The notes beneath the pieces were generated by a model. The model saw only the letters and a program-made list of their open reading frames with translations, did not search any database and was not told where the DNA came from. Below are positions 1-7,084 of a stretch of DNA of 64,000 nucleotides, piece by piece; positions within the stretch are counted from its first letter, which is position 1; the number at the start of each line of letters is the position of its first letter. The translations under genes were made by a program, and so were the position numbers. Source of the stretch: Microbacterium hydrothermale (GTDB lineage: Bacteria; Actinomycetota; Actinomycetes; Actinomycetales; Microbacteriaceae); the NCBI RefSeq assembly GCF_004854025.1, contig NZ_STGM01000010.1:33300-97299 (forward strand). The letters run 5' to 3'.

Positions 1-281
1 CCGCCTACGCCATCGGGATTGTCGACCAAGAGACGCCCGACCTTGGTCGACAAGACGTATTCCTTGCGTGGGCGGCAGCGGAGGGCCAAACCCATCCGAC
101 GCTCCGAGAGACCCAGACCGTAGTGCGGAGCGGTGTCGAAGTACCGGATGCCGCGTTCCCATGCCGCGTCGACGGCGGCAGCTGCTTCTTCGTCGGTGGT
201 CTCACGGAACAGATTGCCGAACTGCGCTCCTCCGAGGCCGAGGGCGGTGAGGGGTAGACCCGTAAGGCGGGACGCAGCCAT
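1..281 (-). CDS. Aldo/keto reductase, N-terminal part (runs off the window)
   Basis: The reverse strand reads from an ATG at 281 to the window edge, giving about 93 residues of the aldo/keto reductase (TIM-barrel) superfamily. The NADP(H)-enzyme motif DTAPHYG is at residues 49-55, with the catalytic Asp49 and Tyr54, and the conserved lysine follows in STKVG near residue 80. An AAGGAG ribosome site lies six to seven bases before the ATG. The sequence after DTAPHYGLG resembles the L-fucose / D-threo-aldose 1-dehydrogenase branch. That would make a sugar lactone as the first step of the oxidative pathway encoded next door, but the substrate is inferred. It is transcribed divergently from the mutarotase-like gene, with a palindrome between them. 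Confidence 0.85.
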   Translation of the reverse strand, partial: MAASRLTGLPLTALGLGGAQFGNLFRETTDEEAAAAVDAAWERGIRYFDTAPHYGLGLSERRMGLALRCRPRKEYVLSTKVGRLLVDNPDGVG

Positions 282-316
282 GAAAGCTCCTTCGCTCGAT
301 ATAAATGATGCGTAGT

Positions 317-327
317 ATGTCCGACAT
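317..327. promoter_or_regulatory. Candidate GntR/FadR-family operator in the divergent promoter
   Basis: The bases read ATGTC-C-GACAT, a perfect 11-base palindrome. Its core GTC-C-GAC fits the known FadR-subfamily operator form GTM-N(0-1)-KAC. It overlaps the likely start of the mutarotase gene and lies 36 bases from the reductase start, so a bound repressor could block both genes. The local GntR gene (656-1414) is the obvious candidate regulator. The assignment is inferred from the consensus. Confidence 0.45.
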
Positions 328-655
328 GGGAAACGTACGTCGGGTTGCGTCGGTTATGGGCATCCGGGAATCCGCCATCGAAGACTACGAGCGTTACCAC
401 CGGGACGTGTGGCCTGAAGTTTTGGCAGCGATCTCGGCCGCGGGCATTCAGAACTACTCGATCTACCGGTTCAAAACATTGCTGTTCTCGTACTGGGAGT
501 ATGAGGGTGATGACTACGAAGGCGACCTCGCGGCCATCGACGACGTGCCTGCATGTATCCGCTGGAATGACCTTATGGCGACCCTGCAGGTGCCGGTTGA
601 GGAAGCCCGGCCGCGTTCGTGGCTGCCCTTACCCGAGGTCTTTCACCTCAAGTGA
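326..655 (+). CDS. L-rhamnose mutarotase family protein
   Basis: A protein of about 109 residues that looks like the RhaM (YiiL) mutarotase family, small ferredoxin-like dimers that interconvert sugar anomers. Visible family features are the N-terminal RVASVM strand, the YERYHRDVWPEVL helix with its histidine, AGIQNYSIYR, LFSYWEYEGDDY and the aromatic C-terminus. The ATG at 326 puts the first strand where family members have it. Upstream in-frame ATGs at 305, 308 and 317 are possible, but none has a clear ribosome site, so a leaderless message is possible. The stop abuts the stop of the convergent GntR gene. It probably speeds supply of the anomer used by the neighbouring dehydrogenase. L-rhamnose or L-fucose is plausible but not proven. 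Confidence 0.8.
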   Translation: MGNVRRVASVMGIRESAIEDYERYHRDVWPEVLAAISAAGIQNYSIYRFKTLLFSYWEYEGDDYEGDLAAIDDVPACIRWNDLMATLQVPVEEARPRSWLPLPEVFHLK

Positions 656-1414
656 CTAGAGGTTGAGGTGATGGTGACCGTCGGTGGGGCGACGGCGACG
701 CCATGAGCCGAGGATATGTTCCTCCATGGCCACTCGCGCGCGAGCGGCGTCACCCGCGTGCATGGCCGCGAATATGAGCTCATGCTCAGCGAGCGTGCGT
801 TCGACGGCGTCAGTGGGGTTGTTCCCCTCCCAACGCTGTGACCAGCGGGGGCGGGTGAAAAGCGAACGGGCAATCGTGCCAGCGATACGGTTCTTGCTGG
901 CTGCCATTGTGGCCAGATGGAAGTCCTTGTCGGCCTCGAGAAACGCAGGGTTGTCATCCCGGAGCCGCCGCATCTCTTCGAGATGACCACGGATGAGCTC
1001 GAGAGCGCCATAGTTGCCGGTCCTGGCGACTTCGCTAGCCATGACCCCTTCTAGAGCTGCTCGCGCGACGCTGACTTCGTCGAGGACACCCAAGGATTCG
1101 TCGTGGCGAACGAGCGCATCGAACACGTCGGGGTCGAGCACGTTCCAGTCGTTGAAGTGTCGCACCTGCGTACCGCGACCTTGGGTGACGACGACCAGAC
1201 CTTTTTCTTGGATGCGTTTGATCGACTCCCGGATGACCGTACGGCTCACGCCGAATTCGTCGCAGAGCGCTTGTTCGGGAGGAAGAAATTCTCCCACTGC
1301 CACCCCGCCCGTAACAATCATCTCGACAAGCTCTTCCAAGACACGCACGCCGATGCGGTCAATGTGCGCCCTCTTCGGCACCATTGGGCGCGATCCGGGA
1401 GCGGCGAGAGGCAT
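656..1414 (-). CDS. GntR-family (FadR subfamily) transcriptional regulator
   Basis: A protein of 252 residues. The N-terminal winged helix-turn-helix includes GVAVGEFLPPEQALCDEFGV and SRTVIRESIKRIQEKGLV, the usual GntR recognition region. An all-helical FadR-type (FCD) ligand domain follows, with the metal/ligand residues expected around DKDFHLATMAA, AEHELIFAAM and MEEHI. The ATG at 1414 lies ten bases after the enolase stop, so it is the last gene of the leftward operon, and longer in-frame extensions would run into the enolase gene. FadR-type regulators of hexonate operons bind GTM-N-KAC sites, and two such sites are found here (317-327 and 5881-5893). It probably represses the catabolic operon and itself until a sugar acid or keto-deoxy intermediate binds. 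Confidence 0.88.
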   Translation of the reverse strand: MPLAAPGSRPMVPKRAHIDRIGVRVLEELVEMIVTGGVAVGEFLPPEQALCDEFGVSRTVIRESIKRIQEKGLVVVTQGRGTQVRHFNDWNVLDPDVFDALVRHDESLGVLDEVSVARAALEGVMASEVARTGNYGALELIRGHLEEMRRLRDDNPAFLEADKDFHLATMAASKNRIAGTIARSLFTRPRWSQRWEGNNPTDAVERTLAEHELIFAAMHAGDAARARVAMEEHILGSWRRRRPTDGHHHLNL

Positions 1415-1424
1415 GGTGAGCACT

Positions 1425-2588
1425 CTACTCCGCACCTCTCTTTGTAGCGCCAAGGCGCACTCCGAGTTCCAGTCCAGCGCGGCTGCTGCGAACGTGAGGG
1501 CCCCCCTGGCCTCCCCACACGAAGTCTGTTGATCCGACCTCGATCGATGGGTCCAGGGACACGCCGCCACCTGGCGAATCGCCCAAGACAATACCGCCGT
1601 CCGAGACCTCGTAGTCGACCGTGACCCCCGCCGGCGTCTGCAGAGAGGTCACCTCCGTCAACAGGTGGTTGGGTAGGGCCGTGGCAGCGTGAAAGACGGC
1701 ATAGTTCGACGTCATGCCGATTGGGCTGACAGGCAAGTCCCGGGAGTGAGCCGCGACAGCGACACGGAGCGCATGGCTTACGCCCCACACCGCCGACGAC
1801 TGGACGATGTCGACGGCCTGCGCGTCAAAAAGCGCGCGGTATTGCTCAAGCCCGGTGAGGTTTTCGCCGGTGGCAATCGCTGGCGAAACGCAGTCGCGAA
1901 GTCGCCTGAGGCCCGAGGCATCCCAGCGTCGCAGTGGTTCTTCGACCCACGCGAGCTCCACCTGCTCTTGCAAGTGGGCAATGTAGCGGATGGCTTGCGG
2001 TGCATTCCACGATTCGTTGGCGTCCAGCATCAGGACTGGATCGTCAGTCGCCTCATTCAGGACGTCACGCACGAGCTCCAAACGCCCGGCGTCGTGGCGA
2101 AAGTCTCGCCCGCCCTTCAACTTCGCGGCGGTGAAGCCTCGATCGCGCATGGTGCTGTAGTAATGCCCGAGAGCCGCGGAATCTAACGCGATGTCGAGTC
2201 CTGAGGCGTAGCCCGGAACAAATCGGTCGCGGCCTCCGAGCAGTCGCCAGAGCGGCTCGCCGGCGAGCTTGGCTTTGATATCCCAGAGGGCGCTGTCGAG
2301 CGCACCGATCCCTCCGAACACAGCCCCGCCATGTCCGTTTTTGAACATACGGGAGATCATGCGGTCATACAGTGCCGACGTCGCGCGCGGGTCCTCGCCC
2401 TCGATGGCTTCGAATATCTGGGGGATTCCGTCGTGCATGCCCATGCCGATGCCTTCAACGCCTTCGTCCGTCTCGACGATGACGATGGGCACGGCGGTGA
2501 CACCGGAGTCGATGAATCCATTGACGTCGCCGACGGGGCGGCCCCAGTCGAGCGTGGTGCTGATGAGTCGGTAGCCGGTGATCTTCAT
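1425..2588 (-). CDS. Enolase-superfamily sugar-acid dehydratase (mandelate racemase/MLE group)
   Basis: A protein of 387 residues with the complete enolase-superfamily plan. The capping domain is at 1-125 and the barrel carries the general base KLKGG (Lys156, Lys158). Mg2+ ligands are Asp189 (MLDANESW), Glu216 (VEEPL) and Glu242 (ATGENL). At the position where mandelate racemase-type dehydratases carry the catalytic His on the seventh strand, this protein reads PVSPIGMTSN, with no histidine, so the exact subgroup is uncertain. The reaction is probably syn-dehydration of an aldonate to a 2-keto-3-deoxy acid, which the PfkB kinase at the other end of the cluster would take up. Epimerase or cycloisomerase activity cannot be excluded. 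It sits between the permease genes and the GntR gene in the same operon. Confidence 0.82.
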   Translation of the reverse strand: MKITGYRLISTTLDWGRPVGDVNGFIDSGVTAVPIVIVETDEGVEGIGMGMHDGIPQIFEAIEGEDPRATSALYDRMISRMFKNGHGGAVFGGIGALDSALWDIKAKLAGEPLWRLLGGRDRFVPGYASGLDIALDSAALGHYYSTMRDRGFTAAKLKGGRDFRHDAGRLELVRDVLNEATDDPVLMLDANESWNAPQAIRYIAHLQEQVELAWVEEPLRRWDASGLRRLRDCVSPAIATGENLTGLEQYRALFDAQAVDIVQSSAVWGVSHALRVAVAAHSRDLPVSPIGMTSNYAVFHAATALPNHLLTEVTSLQTPAGVTVDYEVSDGGIVLGDSPGGGVSLDPSIEVGSTDFVWGGQGGPHVRSSRAGLELGVRLGATKRGAE

Positions 2589-2619
2589 GATGAGACTTCT
2601 TTCGACCCGCGGAGCGGGA

Positions 2620-3510
2620 TCATTCCTTCGTTCCGCCCGCGGTCATGCCCTTGACCAGGAATCTCTGTGAGAAAAGGAAGACGATGAGGATGGGCGCGAC
2701 CGATACGAGCGTCGCTAGGGCCATCACCGGGAGATCCAGAGTGACCGAAGCGGCCGAAGTGGGGTTAAACAGCGGCACGTTTGACAACAGTTCGGCCAGT
2801 CCGACCTGGATGGGGGCCTTTCGCCCCGGCTCCATGACGAAGGGCAGGAAGTAGTTGTTCCAGTTGCCGACGAGGTTGAAGAACCCGACGAGCGCGATGA
2901 CGGGCGTTGCCAGGGGCAAGGCGACTGAGAGGAAGACACGCAGTTCTGTCGCTCCGTCGATGCGGGCGGCGTTCAGCAGGTCTTTCGACACGCTCGTCGT
3001 GAAGTAGATGTAGGTGAGGTACACGCCGAACGGGAAGAACGAAAACGGCAGGATCACCGCCCACGGCGTTCCCACGAGCTTCAGAGCACTCATCTCCAGG
3101 AAGACGGGGAGCACCAGTGCCGTGTTGGGGATGAGCATCACGACCAGGGTTATTACGAGCAACACCCCCCGGCCGCGGAATTTCGTCATCGCGAGGGCGT
3201 ACCCGGCAGGGATTGTGGCGAGGAGGGTGATCACGAGGGCAACACCGGTGTATAGGGCCGCGTTCGCGGTCCACTGCCAGATAACGCCGTTTTGGAACTC
3301 CGACAGCCGTGCCCAGTTGTCAGCGATCGTCGCAAACGACCCGAAGCTAAATGGCGCTTCCCCGGTCAGTTCGGTTGCGGACTTAGTTGGCGCAAGTAGC
3401 AGCCATACGATCGGGAGACCGAAGACGAGGGCGAAGAACAAGATGATGACGGTGACCAGGCTGCGTCCGAGGAATCGGGCCGGGGTCGTCACGCGCTTAG
3501 TCGCGTTCAA
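2620..3510 (-). CDS. Carbohydrate ABC transporter permease, MalG type
   Basis: A protein of about 296 residues with six predicted membrane segments. The EAA loop, which contacts the ATPase, reads LLNAARIDGATELRVF. The likely start is TTG at 3510 (LNATKRV), preceded at the right distance by GGAGGA. It overlaps the end of the upstream permease gene by 14 bases, as expected for translational coupling. A much longer in-frame extension is open upstream but is low-complexity sequence lying antisense to nothing conserved and inside the partner gene. With the 3497-4372 permease it would form the channel of the importer whose binding protein is at 4457-5824. No ATPase gene is present, which is common because MsiK-type ATPases are shared in actinobacteria. 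Confidence 0.9.
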   Translation of the reverse strand: MNATKRVTTPARFLGRSLVTVIILFFALVFGLPIVWLLLAPTKSATELTGEAPFSFGSFATIADNWARLSEFQNGVIWQWTANAALYTGVALVITLLATIPAGYALAMTKFRGRGVLLVITLVVMLIPNTALVLPVFLEMSALKLVGTPWAVILPFSFFPFGVYLTYIYFTTSVSKDLLNAARIDGATELRVFLSVALPLATPVIALVGFFNLVGNWNNYFLPFVMEPGRKAPIQVGLAELLSNVPLFNPTSAASVTLDLPVMALATLVSVAPILIVFLFSQRFLVKGMTAGGTKE

Positions 3511-4372
3511 AGAGTCCTCCTCGGAAGACGAAGAAGGCGGCGAGGCCCGCGGCGACGACGAGCAGCAGCAGCGAGATAGCCGCTGAACCGTTGAAGTCGT
3601 TCTGCCGGAAGGCGTAGAGGTATGCCACCTGGTTGAGCGAATAGTCCAGGCCGACGACGCCCTTGCTTGCCTGCGACAACACGCGTGGCTCGACGAAGAG
3701 CTGCGTTCCGGCGGCGAGTGACATGACGGCCATGTACGAGATCCATTTGCGCAGTAAGGGGATCTGAATGTGCCAGGCGGTGGCGATCGGCCCCGCACCG
3801 TCGATGCGGGCTGCTTCCATGACTTCGACGCTGATGTTGTTCAAAGCGCCGTACATGATGACGATCCAGCCGCCGGCCCCGGCCCAGAAGGCGATGACGG
3901 TGAAAACAATGGGGAGGTTTGCCTCCGTGCCGACGACGTCGACGAAGGTGTCGAAGCCGAGGGCTCGCAGCAAGCCGCTGACGGGACTCACCGTGGGGTC
4001 GAGCATGAACAACCACAACAAAACGCTCGACGCCCCGGCGAGAGCGCCGGGGATGTAGAAGATGAAGCGGGCGGCCGCGGAGAGCCAGCGCACGCGGATG
4101 GCATGGACGATGACGGCGAGGATCACCACGAGGACGATCAGGCTCGTCAGCCAGATGGCTACGAAGGCGGCGACGTGGCCGACGGCGGGAAGGAAGCGGT
4201 AGTCGACGACGACCTTCTGGAAGTTCTGGAACCAGACAAAGGCGCCGTCGCGGGTGAATGCCAGGAAGGCGGCGTAGAGGGTAGGGAAGACGCCGAAGGC
4301 CAGAAGCAGAAGGACGTAGCCGCTGATCATCAGGTAGGCGAACGTCGACTGCGCGCGACGTAGGGAGAACAT
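3497..4372 (-). CDS. Carbohydrate ABC transporter permease, MalF type
   Basis: A protein of 291 residues beginning at the ATG at 4372 (MFSLRRAQ), with GGAG six bases upstream. There are six hydrophobic segments, the first at residues 10-35 (FAYLMISGYVLLLLAFG). The EAA motif reads VEVMEAARIDGAG in the last cytoplasmic loop. It is the first permease of the pair, and its stop lies just inside the MalG-type gene. The partner solute-binding gene lies upstream, separated by a GC-rich hairpin. The substrate is unknown. From the neighbouring mutarotase, dehydrogenase and dehydratase, a hexose, deoxyhexose or uronate is likely. Confidence 0.9.
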   Translation of the reverse strand: MFSLRRAQSTFAYLMISGYVLLLLAFGVFPTLYAAFLAFTRDGAFVWFQNFQKVVVDYRFLPAVGHVAAFVAIWLTSLIVLVVILAVIVHAIRVRWLSAAARFIFYIPGALAGASSVLLWLFMLDPTVSPVSGLLRALGFDTFVDVVGTEANLPIVFTVIAFWAGAGGWIVIMYGALNNISVEVMEAARIDGAGPIATAWHIQIPLLRKWISYMAVMSLAAGTQLFVEPRVLSQASKGVVGLDYSLNQVAYLYAFRQNDFNGSAAISLLLLVVAAGLAAFFVFRGGLFERD

Positions 4373-4398
4373 GCTCACTCCGATAGGGGGGGAGGGGT

Positions 4399-4435
4399 GG
4401 GCTGGCCGCAGTCGCATTGCGGCTGCGGCCAGCCC
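4399..4435 (-). terminator. Intercistronic GC-rich hairpin after the binding-protein gene
   Basis: A perfect 13-base stem (left arm GGGCTGGCCGCAG at 4399-4411, right arm 4423-4435) encloses an 11-base loop, between the stop of the binding-protein gene (4457) and the permease start (4372). It has no T run. Such hairpins often act as partial terminators or mRNA stabilisers, so that binding protein is made in excess over permease. The second sugar locus has the same arrangement at 15417-15449. Confidence 0.65.
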
Positions 4436-4456
4436 GGGAGGGGGAAGGGCGGCCGG

Positions 4457-5824
4457 TTACTCGCCGACTGTGTAGCCCTGCACCTGTGCCTGGTTGTCCA
4501 TTTCGGTCTTCCACGCGTCGGTGACGCTGGCGACCGTGTTCCCCGCAGTGATGGCGGGCAACACGACCTTGGAGTAGGCCGCCTCGATGCTGAAGCTCGG
4601 GTAGCCCCAGCCCTGCCAGACCGACGACGCTGCGGTAGAGAGCCCGCCCTCGAAGTCGCCCACGTAGAAGTTGCTCGCGGCCTGCTTCTTGAGCCACGCA
4701 TCTGCTGCCGACTGGTAGGCCGGCAGGCCTGCGGCCAGCTCGACGGCCTGGTCGGAACTCGTGACGAACTCGAGGAACTTCTTCGACGCGTCAAGGTTCT
4801 TCGAGTGGCTCGAGGCGTACCAGACGCCGCCGCCGACGTTGCCGGTGACCTTCTCACCGTCAGACCAAGAGAGCGGGGCGGCCACACCAACCGTGCCGGC
4901 GGCGTAGTTCAGGCTCTCCGGGTTCTCGAATAGCGCGCCGGAGTACCATGCCGGCCCGGGGATGCCGAGCAGCTTGTCTTTGTACTTGGTCACGAAGTCG
5001 GTACCGAAGACGCTGTCGGTAACAAGCGTGCCGTTTTCGAGCATGTGGTCGATGAGGTCGGTGACCTTCTCGGACTGCGCGGCGGCGAAGTCTGACGAGA
5101 AGGTGTCGCCTTCCACCTGGAAGATAGGCGCTTCGCCGCCCCAGTAATAGATGTAGGGCGCCTGGAACGAGTCGCCCACCGAGCCGAGGATGTACCCGGG
5201 GTGTTCCGCGGCGAGCTGGTCGCTGAGGTCCTTGTACTCCTCCCACGTGGTGGGAACGGTGTAGCCGAACTGGTCGAACAGCGCCTGGTTGTACCAGAAC
5301 ACGACCGGGGCCAAGTCGTTGCGCACACCGTAGACGGCGTCGTCCACAGTCATGGGGGAGAGGGCTCCATCGGTGAAGCCGTCGAGGAAGGAATCGTCGA
5401 GCCAGCCCTTATTCAGCGGGGCCGCGAAGGCCTGCACTCCGTTGTTCTCTTTTGATGCCCACGAGGTGTCGTTCTGCTGCGACGAGAAGACCACATCGGG
5501 CCAACCCTCGCCCGCCTGGTCGAATAGAGCGACCTTTTGCTGGAACGTTCCTGATCCGCCGGAGCCGCCGTCGTAGGTCTCGATGTTCACGGTCACGTCG
5601 GGGTTGGCTTCTTTGAATGCGTTGGCGATGGGCTCACGCGACGAGTCAACCCAGACCGTGATGGCGCTCGACGCGTCCTGCTCGGCGGCGGTGAAGCCGT
5701 ACTGCTCGTCGTTGCCTCCGCCGGTGGCGCTCGGGCTGCAGGCGCTCAGCGCGAGGGCAGATACAACGGCGAGGCCACTGGCGAGAACCAAGCGGCGATG
5801 GACACGGGGATAGTGCTGCGGCAT
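4457..5824 (-). CDS. Extracellular carbohydrate-binding lipoprotein (ABC transporter)
   Basis: A protein of 455 residues with a lipoprotein signal. A basic N-terminus and hydrophobic core are followed by the lipobox LSAC with Cys29. The mature part is a family 1 extracellular solute-binding protein (MalE/UgpB type). Typical segments are AITVWVDSSREPIANAFKEA, WPDVVFSSQQ, VYGVRNDLAPVVFWYN and the C-terminal Trp-rich region. The ATG at 5824 has AGGAG eight bases upstream. It is the first gene of a leftward operon (binding protein, MalF, MalG, dehydratase, GntR). Its promoter region contains the TACGTA-rich operator at 5881-5893. It would capture the sugar outside the membrane for the permease pair. 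Confidence 0.92.
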   Translation of the reverse strand: MPQHYPRVHRRLVLASGLAVVSALALSACSPSATGGGNDEQYGFTAAEQDASSAITVWVDSSREPIANAFKEANPDVTVNIETYDGGSGGSGTFQQKVALFDQAGEGWPDVVFSSQQNDTSWASKENNGVQAFAAPLNKGWLDDSFLDGFTDGALSPMTVDDAVYGVRNDLAPVVFWYNQALFDQFGYTVPTTWEEYKDLSDQLAAEHPGYILGSVGDSFQAPYIYYWGGEAPIFQVEGDTFSSDFAAAQSEKVTDLIDHMLENGTLVTDSVFGTDFVTKYKDKLLGIPGPAWYSGALFENPESLNYAAGTVGVAAPLSWSDGEKVTGNVGGGVWYASSHSKNLDASKKFLEFVTSSDQAVELAAGLPAYQSAADAWLKKQAASNFYVGDFEGGLSTAASSVWQGWGYPSFSIEAAYSKVVLPAITAGNTVASVTDAWKTEMDNQAQVQGYTVGE

Positions 5825-5880
5825 TGCAAGACTCCTGTCTTCTTCGACGAGGCCGGACGACCTCAGGCTAACATAGGCCA

Positions 5881-5893
5881 TACGTAATACGTA
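5881..5893. promoter_or_regulatory. GntR/FadR-type operator, TACGTAATACGTA
   Basis: The site reads TACGTAATACGTA, containing the inverted repeat CGTA-A-TACG. This matches the FadR-subfamily consensus GTM-N-KAC. It lies in the 119-base region between the divergent binding-protein operon and the kinase gene, about 57 bases from the former and 50 from the latter start. Control by the GntR protein encoded at 656-1414 is inferred. Confidence 0.65.
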
Positions 5894-5943
5894 TCGCCTG
5901 TTGCGTTGATCACAAATGCGCAACGACACCAAGGGAGTCAGCT

Positions 5944-6891
5944 ATGGCATCCGTCTTGACCTTCGGAGAAACGATGGGTCTCATCCGGGGCGCCGACCTC
6001 GGTGGATGGGAAACAATCTCGAATGCGAACGTCAGCATCGGTGGCGCAGACAGCAACGTCGCAATCGGCCTCAGACGGCTCGGGGTCCAGACCACCTGGA
6101 TCGGTCGGGTCGGAGCGGACGCGCTCGGTCGCCGAATCGAGCGTGAGATCCGCGCCGAGGGCGTGCTCGCACGCGTCATCGTCGACCCAGACCGGCCAAC
6201 CGGTCTGATGCTGAAGGAGCGACGCACCGCTACTCACTCTCGAGTCTCGTTCTACCGCCGCGGCAGTGCAGGCAGTGCGCTTAGCCCTGCAGACGTGACG
6301 GACGAAGAAATCGTCTCATCGGGAGTGGTTCTCGTGAACGGTGTCACCGCGTCGCTCTCAGCGACGGCGCGCGACACCGTTCTTTCAGTAGCGAAGCGAG
6401 CACAAGCGCATGGCGTGACCGTTGCATTCGATGTCAATCACCGTCCATCGCTCTGGGGGCGCGCAGACGCGCGCGCGCTTTACGTCGAGATCGCACGGTT
6501 GAGCGACCTCGTGTTCGCGGGGGAGGACGAAGCGCGGCTTCTACTGGGCGCCTCTGCCGAATCGACCACAGATCTTGCGTCCAAAGTTGCTGAGCTAGGG
6601 CCCCGGCAGGTTGTAATTAAACGCGGAGCAGCGGGTGCCCTGGCCCATGCCGACGGTGAGATCACGAGCGCGCTCGCTATCCCGATCGACACTGTCGACA
6701 CCGTTGGGGCCGGCGACGCGTTTGTGGCGGGCTATCTAGCCGCATACCTCGACGGCGCACCCGTGATGGCTCGGCTGGCGATGGCCGTGCGATGCGGCGC
6801 GTTTGCGTGTTTGGGACCCGGGGACTGGGAGAGCGCCCCTCGGCGCGAGGATCTCGCTCTCCTGGACGGAGGCGACCCGGTCACCCGGTGA
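5944..6891 (+). CDS. PfkB-family sugar kinase, 2-keto-3-deoxygluconate kinase type
   Basis: A protein of 315 residues of the ribokinase/PfkB fold. The substrate-side glycine motif SIGGADSNVAIGLRRLG is at residues 31-47. FDVNHRPSLW at 162-171 is typical of KDG kinases. The C-terminal signature DTVGAGDAF (252-260) carries the catalytic base Asp258. An AAGGGAG ribosome site precedes the ATG. It would phosphorylate the 2-keto-3-deoxy acid made by the dehydratase at 1425-2588, feeding an aldolase that is not in this window. It is divergent from the transporter operon and shares the operator between them. Another PfkB specificity (fructo- or adenosine-type) is possible but less likely given the context. 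Confidence 0.85.
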   Translation: MASVLTFGETMGLIRGADLGGWETISNANVSIGGADSNVAIGLRRLGVQTTWIGRVGADALGRRIEREIRAEGVLARVIVDPDRPTGLMLKERRTATHSRVSFYRRGSAGSALSPADVTDEEIVSSGVVLVNGVTASLSATARDTVLSVAKRAQAHGVTVAFDVNHRPSLWGRADARALYVEIARLSDLVFAGEDEARLLLGASAESTTDLASKVAELGPRQVVIKRGAAGALAHADGEITSALAIPIDTVDTVGAGDAFVAGYLAAYLDGAPVMARLAMAVRCGAFACLGPGDWESAPRREDLALLDGGDPVTR

Positions 6892-7084
6892 AGGTGTTGC
6901 GGTACGTCAATCGGAAGCAAGGCTGCAACGCTCCACCCGGCCGGTCGCAACGGATATGTCAGAGCGAGGTCGGTACCCCACTCTGCATCGTGGTTTCGCG
7001 GCTACCCCGTTGACGTCTTTTACCCCGGATCGGCTGGCTCACCCGAAAGGTCAACCGGACGCTGTCTGATCTATTCACCCAGGT

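Noticed and set aside
3507..4697. Reverse-strand frame of 396 codons overlapping the MalF-type permease in another frame
   Set aside because: Arg/His-rich sequence with no membrane helices, while the neighbouring frame encodes a standard permease.
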